64,000 bases of DNA from Enchytraeus crypticus. Taxonomy: Eukaryota; Annelida; Clitellata; Enchytraeida; Enchytraeidae. Made by a program: the position numbers and the translations under genes. The stretch covers positions 62,001 to 126,000 of the forward strand of contig CAJHZI010000203.1 of the NCBI GenBank assembly GCA_905160935.1, given 5' to 3'. Below the pieces are notes generated by a model. That model was not told the origin of the DNA. It made no database searches and saw only the letters and a program-made list of their open reading frames with translations. Positions within the stretch are counted from its first letter, which is position 1; every line of letters starts with the position of its first letter. Below are positions 21,790 through 34,800 of this stretch, in pieces.

Positions 21790-22010
21790 GCTCTCTCTCT
21801 CACAGCACTACCTGTAAAAGGCTATGCCATTACCATACTTTATGTATCCTATATCGCTCTCTCTCTCTCTCAGTTCACTACCCACTGGTATGTTCATGTT
21901 ATATAACGCCTCCACTATTCTCTATTCCACTATTTGAATGTTTAAAAAAATAAAAATAGCTCTCTCTCTCTCTTTCTCTGTCTCTGTTCACTTTTCCGCT
22001 TCATATCCGT
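21790..22010 (-). repeat. Clustered GA-tailed LINE/SINE 3' ends with (CT)n
   Basis: Three successive (CT)n tracts, each followed by element-tail sequence on the minus strand, e.g. CAGTTCACTACCCACTGGTA and TATAACGCCTCCACTATTCT. They look like nested or serial short insertions of the same tail. Confidence 0.5.
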
Positions 22011-22019
22011 ATTAGAGTG

Positions 22020-22640
22020 GATTAAATCATCTACAACATTCGTTTGATGTAGGCCTACCATTATTCTGGTGGATTCTGCTAATGATGATGTGGGAAACTA
22101 CAAAATAGGCATAAATATTCTTACAATGGACAGAAACTTGCGTATGAGATCAAATTATTTAAGTAAATTATCACATTTACTGAATGAGCAACGTGCTCGA
22201 ATACTGTTTAGATGCTGAATGACCAAAATAAAAAAAATTAATTCTTTGCGAAAGTTTGATAATTTTGCTATTTAGTAAATAGCCTACTATTTCCGGTCTT
22301 TCCATTTAAAATAACTTTCTGTTCTGTATTCGAATAAATATTTATGAAAAGTTTAGCAAAATAAATTAATTGTTACATTTTACGAATTTCCCCGATAACT
22401 CAAGCAAGAATAAGACGTTATGGGTAAACTTTCCAGGTTCAGTAATGCTAAATGCAGCCAAAATAGCTCTTCAATCCGTTATGCCACTCGGTCACCATTC
22501 TTCATATGCTCTATATGCTTAAATAATGAAGTTGATATAGGCCTAGTGCAGATCAACTTAACATCGAAGAAGTTTGTACGGGGAAGGAATTCTCTGAATG
22601 TAACTGAGAGAAAAGAGAGATAACTCGTTAAATTGCTTTA
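22020..22640. other. Nothing recognised
   Basis: A 67-codon frame at 22420-22623 has no recognisable content and is likely chance. Confidence 0.3.
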
Positions 22641-22654
22641 AACTACTTACAATT

Positions 22655-22659
22655 TCTTT

Positions 22660-22698
<39 letters not shown>

Positions 22699-22805
22699 GT
22701 GCATTGCCTACTGGCAGGTCCATGGTATATAACGCCTCCACTCTTCTCTGTATTTCGCTTGCCTCTTCATGTCCACATACGAGTAGATGAGAAGATCTTT
22801 AGTCT
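22655..22805 (-). mobile_element. GA-tailed LINE 3' end with long (CT)n
   Basis: About 30 bp of CT repeats, then TTAGTGCATTGCCTACTGGC, AGGTCCATGGTATATAACGC, CTCCACTCTTCTCTGTATTT and a degraded CACATACGAGT. Confidence 0.7.
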
Positions 22806-22955
22806 ATTTGAAATATTTAAACTACTAAACTAATTTACACTTATTTAGACTACTGTAAATTATTTAAAAATTATTTTGACTACTTTAACATATTTTAAAT
22901 TATATTAAACTTATTGAAACAACTTAAACTACTTTAAAATAATTTAAAGAAAACG
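22795..22955. repeat. Degenerate (TTAAACTACT)n low-complexity tract
   Basis: Repeated TTTAAACTACT/ATTTAGACTACT motifs with substitutions in a strongly AT-rich stretch. Confidence 0.5.
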
Positions 22956-23099
22956 TTTACAAATCGAGAAATTTAGAAATTGTCTCTAAGATGAATCCAA
23001 TTGCATATCCTTTTACAAGACCGATCCACCTTAAAATATTTCTTTTAAACAGCCAATGTAGTCCCGGGATCATGCATATCTACGGGTGAGTCAGAGCGC

Positions 23100-23107
23100 T
23101 ATATAAG
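23100..23107 (+). promoter_or_regulatory. TATA box, possible promoter of the prohormone-like gene
   Basis: TATATAAG in a GC-rich collar (AGAGCGCTATATAAGCGACC), followed about 25-30 bp downstream by GATACTACAGGAGTGAAG, a plausible initiation region, and then by ~100 bp of non-repetitive sequence with a possible donor at CTTACAG|GTTGAG (about 23209). It lies 2.8 kb upstream of the signal-peptide exon on the same strand. The link to that gene is inference. Confidence 0.4.
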
Positions 23108-23374
23108 CGACCGATGATACTACAGGAGTGAAGAAGCAATCCTGCGTGAAACTCTAAAAGTTTTCACGTAAACTGTGTTAACTATTACTTCAACGAACAC
23201 CTTACAGGTTGAGATTAGTTCCGGGGAATTAGGAATTAGTTATGGTATAGTAGCCTATAGAGATTTCAATAATATAGCCTCTACGAAACTTATGGGAAAA
23301 TTATTATGACTTGGAAATTGGAAAAATTGAGGAAGCATATGAAGCTAAGAGGTAGGGCCTACTCACTTTGGACT

Positions 23375-23505
23375 GACTTTCTAGATTTTTGAAATTTGCA
23401 CCTTTTTGGGCCTATTATTTGCTCGCCGGCTTGATTTTATCTCAATAATTCTCAATGATATCATTGATGACTGTAGCACTCTAATTGTTGTTGTTATTAT
23501 TATTG
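23375..23505 (+). repeat. Interspersed repeat E
   Basis: TTTGAAATTTGCACCTTTTT, TTTGCTCGCCGGCTTGATTT, CTCAATAATTCTCAATGATA, GACTGTAGCACTCTAATTGT, then GTT/ATT repeats. Confidence 0.65.
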
Positions 23506-23509
23506 ATCA

Positions 23510-24730
23510 AGAGCTTATATTATTATTATTATTATAAAATATTGCGATATCTTCATATTGAAAGCACAACATTTCTTACTTCTGTAGTTGTATATGATTG
23601 ACAGATACTTATGCGCCAGTAAATCTACGGCTTTTCATGACAGTATCGAGTTGCAAGAATCCAATACTAGGACTATTTGACAATTGATACGAATTTGAAA
23701 CCGATTTTTACGGAATTATCCACTTTAACTCCTTCCAGGATATTTATAGCGCTATTAAGAAACTTGTACATAAAGATGTTAAATTTTCAGTAATTTTTCT
23801 TTCGTGAGTCTTCATTTCTATGTGTATGCCTGCTTGACATGGGCTAAAATGAAACCAAATACTGTTAGAATTTTATTAGATATGAGATTTTAGGTCTAAT
23901 ATGCGTCGTTTGCAGCTATAATGATATTTTCAATTTATTCTGATTTGGAGAAAGCATTTTGAGTTTTATGAAAGCAGTTTAAAGTGGTTCTTACTTAATT
24001 CTCATTCCTTTACACAGAAGGTCTTTGAAAGCAATCTTTTGTTATGAAAGAACCTTTACCATTTCGAAAGACATAATGAGAGCATTGATTTTTGCAGGAA
24101 GTTTATATCTATTAACTTCTAGTGGCGCTATATATAAGACAAATTAAATTGGTCTTTTGCATAACGTTAAAATGGCCCGGTTGTTAGTCAATTGATGTGC
24201 ATTTCCAATTAATGGTTCGACCAGCTGCCACTAATATAAAAGTTTCTGTAAAGAATGTACGTTAACATTCTTTTTCTCTACCAGAGTTGCAGAAATAAAT
24301 ACTCGCGCTTATAAATACCACACGAGGATTTGTTAAATGTTGATACCTAAGGCTGAATCTTTCGTATACCAGGATTTCGATTGCGACTAGTTTGACGAAG
24401 CGTTAAAATTCTAGATCTACCCGTGTCCGATATCCCTTTGAGGGATATTACTTATAAAACGTTTGACATCCGTTTTCTCACACAAGGATGATGTCAGGGG
24501 CGTCTCTCAACATATGTCAATACAAATCGATTCATTTAAACGATTTGAAAAAAACACGTGTTGAGAGAAAGGAAAAAGATCGTAAATGGTGTCAGTTCGG
24601 TGATAAAAAACACGCAGTATGATATAATCTATGGTGGGAAGAGATGTGTTTTTAACCTACAACGGAAAGTGGAAGTAGTAGAACATGAACGAAGATCAGG
24701 AGGCAGAGAGTTCCAAACAGTAGAAGATGA
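23510..24730. other. Nothing firmly recognised
   Basis: A weak tRNA-like patch at 24172-24240 (TGGCCCGGTTGTTAGTC, then AATGGTTCGACCAGC) could be a decayed SINE. Otherwise AT-rich. Confidence 0.3.
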
Positions 24731-24734
24731 ACAA

Positions 24735-24830
24735 GCTGCTTCGAGTACGTAAGCGGCGACTAAAGCAGGATTTGAGGAAGGAAAATGGGACCCACCTCAC
24801 CATTAAATTTCCCTATGACTAATTGGCATA
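24735..24830 (+). mobile_element. Modular SINE fragment
   Basis: TACGTAAGCGGCGACTAAAG, CAGGATTTGAGGAAGGAAAA and TGGGACCCACCTCACCATTA match the middle of the GA-tail modular SINE. Confidence 0.5.
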
Positions 24831-24839
24831 CGGAACTAA

Positions 24840-25150
24840 AAAAATGAAAAAGTTATTGAAAGAGTCGGTACAGAGAGAGACAGCTAATATGTGTGAGAAG
24901 ATATACAAAAAAGCTAGATAGGATATATTATAAAGGAGAGTGGTTTGCTGAAGGAAGTAATAGAATTAAGAATGCAGAGGAAAAGAGTTAAGAGGCAGAC
25001 CAAGACATGGAATGTTGGATGATTTGAAAACAAATTCTTACATAGAGCTGAAAAGCTGAGGATAGAATTGTTTGGATGAGTTATATGCCATGGACCTGCC
25101 GCTAGGCAGTACATTATAAGAAAAATAAAATAAGAAGAAAAAGAAGAAGA
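24840..25150 (+). mobile_element. GAAGAA-tailed LINE, 3' fragment
   Basis: AAGAGTCGGTACAGAGAGAG, GAGTGGTTTGCTGAAGGAAG, GGAATGTTGGATGATTTGAA, then TATGCCATGGACCTGCCGCT and an (AGAAGA)n tail. Same ORF end as the copy at 27730, with indels that break the frame. Confidence 0.6.
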
Positions 25151-25409
25151 AAAAATGAAGAAATATATCACCATGTATTGTACATGTATTTTATGAGATA
25201 TTAAATGAAACATCATATGAAATTCTATTAATTATAATAATTAGATCTATTATAAAAATAGAAAAGAACAAGAAAATATGACATTTTTTTAAGTACAGAT
25301 CCATGTTGATAGTATCAAATGGATCTGTATTGTTGTTGTGTATCAAATTGCTACACAGCATCAGCACTGAGAAAAACCTAAAATCCCCCAATGCGGTACA
25401 TTCATTGTC

Positions 25410-25470
25410 TCCCTTTTTCTAGTATTCTACCAAGCGCAGGTCCAAGGTACGTATTCCTACTCACATTTAT
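25410..25470 (-). mobile_element. Modular SINE/LINE tail fragment
   Basis: TCTACCAAGCGCAGGTCCAA and TACGTATTCCTACTCACA on the plus strand resemble the tail of the 26075 element. Confidence 0.35.
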
Positions 25471-25489
25471 GGTCATATCATCATCATCA

Positions 25490-25712
25490 TTACCTTCCCT
25501 TAAATCCTAGTATAATCAGGGTCGGGGGCTACGAATAGACTTGATCCATTCTTTTAATTTTCGTAGCAATTTCTGGAGCCCAGGCGCTCATCAATCGAAT
25601 ACCCTTTCTGACGTTCGTATGGATTTTGTTTCCATGTCGCCTTCTACGACACGTACACATTAACACGGTTGCTGTATTCTTCAAACAACCCGGACACAAA
25701 ACGGGGAAATTT
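25490..25712 (-). mobile_element. Modular SINE, GAT-tail type
   Basis: On the minus strand: CCGGGTTGTTTGAAGAATAC, AGCAACCGTGTTAATGTGTA, CGTGTCGTAGAAGGCGACAT, ACGTCAGAAAGGGTATTCGA, ending AGGATTTAAGGGAAGGTAAT with GAT repeats. Matches 7033-7272 over its whole length. Confidence 0.65.
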
Positions 25713-25939
25713 ATGATAAATTCTATTGCATATTTCAGCTGCAAATTTCATTTAACTAAAGCTAATTAACGGTAGAAAGCAGAACATATCATAAACATAA
25801 GGGAGACGAAGAAGCTCGTACTGTGTCAACATTTACTAGTACCGAAGTATCAACAAAGGCGGAATAAATCAGAGAGGTGGTTGGAGAAGTCAGTACTGCT
25901 TGCGGGAAAGCAACAAAGAGGAGCATATCCGGTGCAGCC

Positions 25940-26030
25940 ATGAACAAGCTCTCCAGACATCCGGTACTCCTCATCCTCACTCTGATCTCATGGCATCTGG
26001 ATGAAGTGGAAATGAGGGCCATGCCATCTG
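25940..26030 (+). CDS. Prohormone-like gene, signal-peptide exon
   Basis: ATG followed by 30 codons with a basic start and a hydrophobic core, then EVEMRAMPS and donor CATCTG|GTATGA (phase 1). The frame is open upstream too, but the first ATG is here. An acceptor at about 25738 (CATATTTCAG) would start this exon. The other frames are closed or less signal-like. Confidence 0.5.
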
Positions 26031-29000
26031 GTATGATATTTATCGTCTTTTCGGTATATCTTAATTATTCTCTCGCTCTGCAGTGCACTGCTAAGTGGCA
26101 GGTTCAATGTATATATTAATACTCAAAGTCTGCTTTCTCGCTCTATAATAGCACTCCTTAGATCAACAAGTTAATCCCTTCGCAAAGTCTATGCCTTATC
26201 CATACCTTAGGTACCCAATAGCTTGGGAATAATATAGCTTCTGATGGTTTCCCATTGCCTTCTTTAGTTCTATAATGGATTAACTGCCATTTAATTATTA
26301 GGAAAATTTCATGATGAGATGGGTTCCCTTTGCCTTCCTCAGCTCCTGCCTTAGTTACCTCTTACGTACACGCAGCAGGTTGTTTGCGGTTGCCCTATTC
26401 TGCAGTGATCCAACACACCCGAGCACAACACGGGATTTTACTTATCATATTCGCATAAATGTGTTGTATTTTCGCATTTTGCTAATATTACTAGCATCTT
26501 CAAAATTCTACTTATAAATTTGGGTATATTTCTTTCAGATCAGTAGTGGATACAAGTTAGAATTGTCATTGGTATGGTTACCATTGAAGTTCGCCTTGCA
26601 CATTTGTTTGGCTTTAGGTTTGATTAACCAAGTTACAAAATTCCATCTTGTTCCAATGCATCATTTTCAGAAGCTCAAATCTTGCATTTTTCATCTTCTC
26701 GTCCCAATTGTTGCCTTCTCCATTCAACTATACAAGACAAGCAACGAAATCTTCCAAAATGGGAGAATATTCTTCTAAAACGGTGATACTATGACATTTT
26801 CGAGGTTAACTGTTATAAGAATATGCACTGACTGTGTTCATTGTCTATAGGGAACTTCGCTACTTTTAACTTCTTAATTGTGTAGGCTACGAGAATGTTC
26901 TATTTCCGGTTTGCCCTTACTCTTAGTGAATGCCCCTACAACGATTAGCCCTGCATGAAGTAGGCCTAACAACAAAACTGTAGAAGTTAGCAAAGTCTTA
27001 AAGTTTGTAGTAGTTTTAAAATTTCTGGTAAAGCTCTTTTAACATCTTAATCTGTGTAGCATTTTTAATTTTTAAAGATAATTCAGAAAATAATTGTCAT
27101 ACCAATTTTACGGAAATGTATAATTTATCAGTAAAGATTTTCATTTTTGTCTATTAGCCGTCATTTAAAAAATGATTCAATGTATACATTGTTCTCGTAT
27201 TAAATGCTCTAGTGTCTTTTTGTATTAGTGTACTGATCAAATAGCATTCAAATTTCTTGTACAACAGCAACAACAACAGCAACACAGTTACAGTGATAAT
27301 CTTGTCCATAACAATATCGATTAATTACAAATTAGCTATCCTGTATAACTCTTTGTTCTATATTCACGAAAGTTTGCTGTACAACAGTGTATATGGTGTG
27401 AATCTTAGTAATTTTTTTGAAAACTAGCATTTAGAAGAAAGAACCAGATACAACTGAAATTAATATGTTTATCAATATAGCAAATTGAAATATTATGGGC
27501 GTAATTGCACCCCAGTGCAACTTATTACTACAACGCCAAACGTTAGTTTCAAACAAAGATTATACTTCTATAATAGAGTTCTGAATTGAATTTAGGCATG
27601 CTAGAAGTTATTTGAACAATAACTATTTGAAGTAGTTAATTTATGAATGACGATTCTGAAACATTAGTCATTTAAATTAATTTTATTTCTATCAATTTTA
27701 TTATCCCATTAGACATTTACCAATATATTTATATGGTCGACACTTCTGTACGGATGTGAAACGTGGACATTAAAGAAAGAAGACATCAGTAAACTAGAGG
27801 CATTGGAAATGTGGTTATGGAGAATGATGGAAAAGATTAGTTGGACTTATAAAATTACAAATGAAGAAGTTCTTGAAAGATTCGGTACAGCTATACAGAT
27901 AATAAATGTGATAAGAAACAGAAGGAGAAGCTGGATAGGACGTATTATAAGGGGGGCGGTTTGCCAAAGGATGTGTAGGAGATGAACGCAAGAGAAAAGA
28001 GTTAGGGGAAGACCGAGACATGGGATGCTGGATGATCTAACAAAAATATATAGAGATGAAAAGGAATGCTGAGGATACAATTGGTTGGAGGAGTTACAGT
28101 GTATATGCTATGGGCCTGCAGTTAGGCAGAGCACTAAAAGAAGAAGAGGAAATATTTATGTAGGCGTATTTACAGCTCTGCAGTAAATTCAAGCATATTG
28201 TTAGGTTCGGTAAACGATGCAGAATTAGACTCTGATCTAAATCTAAATGTTCAAGAAGACACCAAAAACTGCCATGACAGTTTGTTATATTTTATTTATT
28301 ATTTAGATAAGAAAAGATAAGATAACGGCACACTGGATCAGGAAGCACTGATGCTTGTTTAAGACCCGTTTCCTCCTTCCTCTCCATGGTTATTAGTAAT
28401 CGTTGCCTTTTGATGGCGCATGAATTAATTAATTATTATTAGTAGTCTTTATTTATCCCATTGTTGACAATTGGATCGACGGATAGGCCTATGCTTAGTC
28501 GTATCCATAGCTAATACAACGTGCTCCAAATGCGCAAGAAACAAAATGTATTAAGACAGTGTCCGCAGCTGAATAGAAATATAAAACGCGTAGCTATACA
28601 CAAAATACTAATGTAATTTTATGCCAAAGCAGACCCTACTTTGTCCTTTTTTCCGGATCCCTGGAGCGTCCTAAAGCCGTGGAATTATGACTGGCGAGTG
28701 AGCTCGGATTTGACGTTGTCTCTAATGAGTCTAATGGGCATGTGACCTATGGTAACTCTCTCACGGCGAGACCGGCCCACAAGATTTACTCAACTTATTT
28801 ACAGCGTGGGATCCCGCTAGTTATGATAACGACAGTAGCGATGGGAAAGAATTTCTGATGGGTTGATCTGACCGACTATGAAGTGAATTGGTGCTTTGTA
28901 CTGAACTAGAAAATTCAAAGATCCAATTTTAATTTGATTGTTTAATTTGGCTTGATTTAATTTGACGGTTATTGACCCATTTAAATTTATCTGAATCTGA

Positions 29001-31768
29001 ACAGATATCTGAAATATATGATATATCTGTCAGATAAATCTGATAGTGAGTGGTCATTTTAATCAATTGAAATCGTCTAATAAAGATATTATACTTATAC
29101 TGACGAATGTGCATGAATTGTTTTAGCCTATTCATCATTAATGAAGCAGTGAAGCTAGAATACAGCTAACTTGATTTACATTATAGTTTCCGTGTTTCAT
29201 TGATGCCTTAGTTTTTAGCTCATTTAATGAGCTAAAAATTAAGGCAATTACAACAAGAAAATCGTTGAAATGAAAAAAAGTTAACAGCTGCGTTTTATGG
29301 CAATAGTTTCTTCATATCTTCGGTGACGGACTGGATGGGATTTGGACTCGTGGCCTGCAAATTCGTCGAGTGCAATACCTTCTCGGCCATTAAACCAATA
29401 CCTTATCTTCTGTCCTTCTCCACTTCCAACGTTGGTCTTATTGCTTTCACCTTGTTTCTTTCACTTTGAAAAATAATAAGTAGCTACAATCCAACAATTA
29501 TACCTATTCCCAATTTCATTTTGATGTAATTATTCTCTTTTAATATACATAATGTGTGGTTTAAGCTGCTTATATTCGACTAATGAAATTAAAAAGCATG
29601 GTAAATTCTCTCAAAACATGGTAAAATTATAGAATATTGTTTTTCGGAAATATATTTTCGGTGTTTAATTCTAAATGTAATTTATGTTTAAAAATTATTA
29701 CAAATATTGAACATATAAACAGGTATACGGTATAATATTGAACCTAAACAGGTATACGTTTCCATTTGTTCTTAGCTTTTGTTATCCACGTATTGAGCGC
29801 ACGGGATCAATTAAAATTTAATACTCCTATTAATATAACCGTTTTAATTACTAGAGATCTCTATTTAACATATTGTTGTCATCTCACTTCCCTTATATAA
29901 TTAAAATTAGAAATAGTGATCATTCATTCTTAGTCAATTAAATCACAATTCTCTATTAGAAATAATTAATTATAGTGTACGTATGTTTATGAATGCAAAT
30001 ATAAATATAAATAATTACATATATGTATATACAAATATATATATATATATATTCATATATATATGTATTTATTTATTTATTATATACAGTATATATTATA
30101 TATATATATATATATTTATTGGACTTTTCCGTAATGTATTGCAATGAAATCTGGAGCAAATGAGTAAAATTTGGCCATAAATCGTTGAAATTTATGTGAC
30201 AGACATCAGTTAGATACAAAAATTATGTAAACTGTTCCTTATTGGACCATTTTGGGGCAGTCTGTATATGCTTATGTATATACTGTTTATGCATATTATT
30301 TCATATTAGGAACATCTTGTGTCAGTTTAAGCGCTACAATATTAGAATTGGAATAAGCGATTAACTGTTACATTACATTTTGCACGTATGGTAGAAAAGC
30401 TGCATCTAAAATTCCGTCACAAATAGAATTCTTCAAGAGCCTTTGCAATGGATTATGGGTACGATTTCACAGTGAGATTATTTCATATTAAAATTAATTA
30501 TCAGACTAGAATGAAGTTGCGCTGTGCCTAATTTGAGCAAGTATCAATTAACTCATTCATTGCGCAGCAGGTAAAGAGTAAGAACAATAAACTAATGGAA
30601 TAATGAAGTCGAAGCATATTATATTACTATAATATTTTTAATTAAATGGATTTAAATAGTAATGTTGGATTCGATATGAACATTTACGTAGCTTGGTAGG
30701 TAGTGCCGTATTTATTACAGTTTCATTCCAAATTGTATAACGTACTAATTAATTACACGTAGCGGTCTGATAGCTCCATAGATATATGCATATTAAGTTT
30801 TATAAATGAAATGAGTCAGTTATGTCTGTCTTTCTGAAGTAACGTTATCTACAGCGCTGTCATCTGGCGAGTATACAGTAAATTTAATCGCAGCGTCACA
30901 TTTATCATACCTAAATAAAACACATTTTTCATATACAATAAATTTATAGTAATTAATTAGTTGAAAGGCATCTGGTACATTGTTAAAACGCACGACTTAC
31001 GATTGAGAGGTTCATTGATATACTTATGGGCCTACTAATTAGGCCTACGTATGGGTTATGGTTTAAAATAGCTGCAAATCCACAATAGTCCATTAGTAGA
31101 TATCATGATTATAACAATCATACGTAGTTTTTACTTTTATTTTTTTATTTATTTTATTTATTTTTTATTTACTTTAATCATACTTTGGCTGGAGCCAGTG
31201 GTGAAGTCGGTAAGATATTCGACCGCGGATTAGTAGGTGCGGGGTTCAAATCATGGGCTCGCCCGTTACTCGCATCGCTTTCGAGTGAGGAAACTGACTT
31301 CAACGTTAGCGTTTTAATCGTTTTTTACAGTTTCAAATATATTAATGGATCCACACACGTTGTGAAGTGTGTGCGTATGTGGAAGCATTTTAGTGAGCAT
31401 TTCGCCTCTATACTCGCCTACACAGGACCTTTTGTTAGTCTCAATAATTATTACTGTAAAACACAATGTTGAGTTTTTAGGCGTAGATACCTTGTAGGAA
31501 TATGCAAGTACCATCTACAGCTTGGATATTCTATTCAGTAGGAACTAGCACACGGACAGCACTTGAGCATCATGCTAAAATCTTAAAATATTGAGAAACA
31601 TTTTCTTTGCAATTTTTCACATCATATAAGAATTTTTATTCTTTTTGCTTTGACTGACATTCAGAATATAATCTTGTAAATTGTTCATTTAATTTATAGT
31701 CAACGCAATCGGCTATTAGCTTCAGTACACGATTAATCTTAAATTATTTTCTTGTGCTAAATTAGAGA

Positions 31769-31812
<44 letters not shown>

Positions 31813-34800
31813 TATAGAATCATCCGAGTAAAACTCTAGAATTTCTTCGTATGACAAAAATGGCTGAATTATATGCTAATTATAATACTAGCTGATTAGA
31901 AAAATAAAATATATAAAATATTGTACTTTCTCACTCTCTCTGTCAGTCTTCTCTCTCTCTCTCTCTCTCTCACTTTCTCTCTCTCTCTCTCTCTTCTCGC
32001 ACTCTCTCTCTCTCTCTGTCTCTTTCCCTCTTTAACTGTCTATCTCTTTCTCTTTCTGGCGTCTACATTATTAGTTAGTTCAAATTTCTTGTAGATACTT
32101 TAAAAAATATATATATATATATAATCTTCATTTTTCCACCTTATATCTCTTTCTTCCTCTACTTCAAATATGGCCGATGATTATCTATCTTGTAAATATA
32201 GCATCCTTCAACTGAAGTTTACCTACCAGATTGTCCTGAAGCGAAGCAGTCCGTGGATAATTTATTAGCGCTGGACTCACTGTATCCTCAAGCATCTTTA
32301 AATCATCTTCATCCAAATCATTTCCTGATAGCATCATGTCGAGATCATCCTTCATGTCAGCCTGTCATCGTTTGTTATGACGATAATCGGTTGTGATATT
32401 GAATGGCTTCGTGTAGCGTGGGTAGGATTCTTGCATTAGGGATAATAAATGATAAAAGAAACTAAATGTAAAACTAGTGAGCTAAACAAACATGACACAT
32501 GTAATAGCACATTTTTTTAGATTATACTTGCTCAGTTGGACACGCTTTAGACTTAGAAACGCCTAAAACTTAGAAGCGCTTAAAACTTACTTTGGAATGA
32601 TTATCTGGATTTTGGAATTTGCACCGCTTTTGGACCTTCTTTTTGCTCTCCGTCTTGATTTTGTCTCAATAGTACTCGATGTTGTCATTGATGACTGTAG
32701 CACTCTAATTGTTGTTATGTTGTTATGTTAGCTTAGTGAACTTAGCTTGGTTTAACGTGGGCGGGACTCTTGTATTAGTGATAATAAATGATAAAAGACA
32801 CTAACTAATGATGCTAATAAACTAACTAAATGTATTACTTAGTAATCAATGAGTACAGAAACTAACTAGTTAACTAATGTAAAACTAGTTAAAACTACAC
32901 AAAGTGACAAATGTAATAAAACAGATTAGGGTTTTTGTTGAGATTATATGGGCTCTGCTAATAAAGCCACTAAAATATGTATCAATTATATAAACCGAAT
33001 TTCTTCACTCGCTCAATTTCAAAACATAGGATCGGCGTGAAATCAAGCTTTACTCCTATGTAAAGGAAATTGCGCAAATGTCAATTTCGCCTATGTGGGA
33101 AGTGCCTCGATTGTATTAAAGTTAGCAAATAAAGCGAGGAGAGATGACATACAAAGAATTTTGACAAATAATTTCGTCATGTAGCGGGTAAAACAGGAAA
33201 GCTTGAAAAAGTTGCTAGAAAATATAGACACTAATGGACCAGACAAAGTCCGTAGCACACAGGTTAACTACAGAGAAATATCTAAGTGCAGATAAAACAG
33301 TAGCGTCATCTGCACTGCAAATACTGTCAAAGTGAAAGGGATTGCGAATTAAATGTGGACCAGAACACAATGAAGATTATAGATGTATAAAATTACAAGA
33401 AAACACGTAATTAGATTGATATAATCGAGCCTATCTCTCTCTACATGATATACTTTAACGTTTTGACAATTGGTCCTGTCTAGATCTTTCTATGTACATT
33501 CATTGATGCAATGATTTATATTATATATACTGTAAGTGTATGTACTTCTGCTCAATTAATCTAATCATCATCATCCTCATCATCTTCTCTTAAAATCAGG
33601 GTCGGGATACGAATAGACTTTCTCTAGTCCTCTCTGTCCCACACCATATCATCAGTCTATCCCCTATTTTTCATGTCCTTCTTAATCACCGCATCCCACG
33701 TCAATTGTGGTTTACCTCTCTCTAGCTTAACATCCATTTGTTTAATGTATAATCTTGGCATTGATTTTTATTTTCAATTTTTTAATGTTGCTGCTTTCCT
33801 GCTGTCTGATGAGGACGAATAAATAATTAGACATTTAATAACAAGCACTACAATGTCAATTAATCTAATAATTGTAAAATAAAAGATCTCTATACAACTT
33901 TGTCAATGTTCCAGCTCTACAATACTAGAATTTCCATCCATTGTCGACAGTACCCTGCCAATTTCTGCCGGTTATTTACTGATAATATTGAAATGAGTGT
34001 TTTTTGCAACTTTATCTTATGAAATTTTTAATTTGAATTTTCCAGGTCTGAAGCTTTAGGTACGGATAAAGATGACAAAGGTGAATTATATACGACTGGA
34101 GTTGAATCAACTGTTCAATTACCTAAGTGTGTAACTACGTTAGAAAAGTTTAAAATATTGTTCCAGTGGATTTAATTCCAGGTCCAATATCATTTCCAGT
34201 TTTAGCTGTTTAGTTGTGAACTTTAACTTTAGCTTGGAGTGATTGTATGCCAGTGCAGACTAAATATCTGCATATATATCATAATTATATCATTCTTATG
34301 CTAATTTCATATAGGCCAATTCTTTAAAAGGAAAGAAAAGTGAACGATTCTTAAGATAGTTCATTTTCTAATCAGTAACAGTGTTTTTTATTTCAGGATT
34401 TTCAAAAGGAGTCCACGCGAGAGAAACCAATGATTGGACCAATGATTATGGAACTACTCCTCAAAAATCCAGCACAAAACAATCAGAATGTCCATCCCAA
34501 GAATGCCTGTCTTCCCAACAGGAACCTCTCAATGAAAAAGCTATTCAGACGAACACGAAACACAGATACCAAGATGGAAATAAGAAGATTCAAAATAATA
34601 GAAACAAAAATTTAAACACTGAAATCATATCCAAAATGATGGATGGTGACTCGAGTAGAATCAGTCTAGCGATGTACAATGGATTAAATAAAAATTCCAA
34701 CGTCAATCAAATATCAAACCATCATCACAGTCAGCAGAGAAGAAAAAGATATTCACCGAACCATGACGCCGCACATAAAATGAAAAACATCCCGGATAGC

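Noticed and set aside
34430-34615. Alternative short frame of the terminal prohormone-like exon as the main product
   Set aside because: The 221-codon frame is longer, matches the phase of the signal-peptide exon and has processing sites; the short frame would need an extra exon at 34047.
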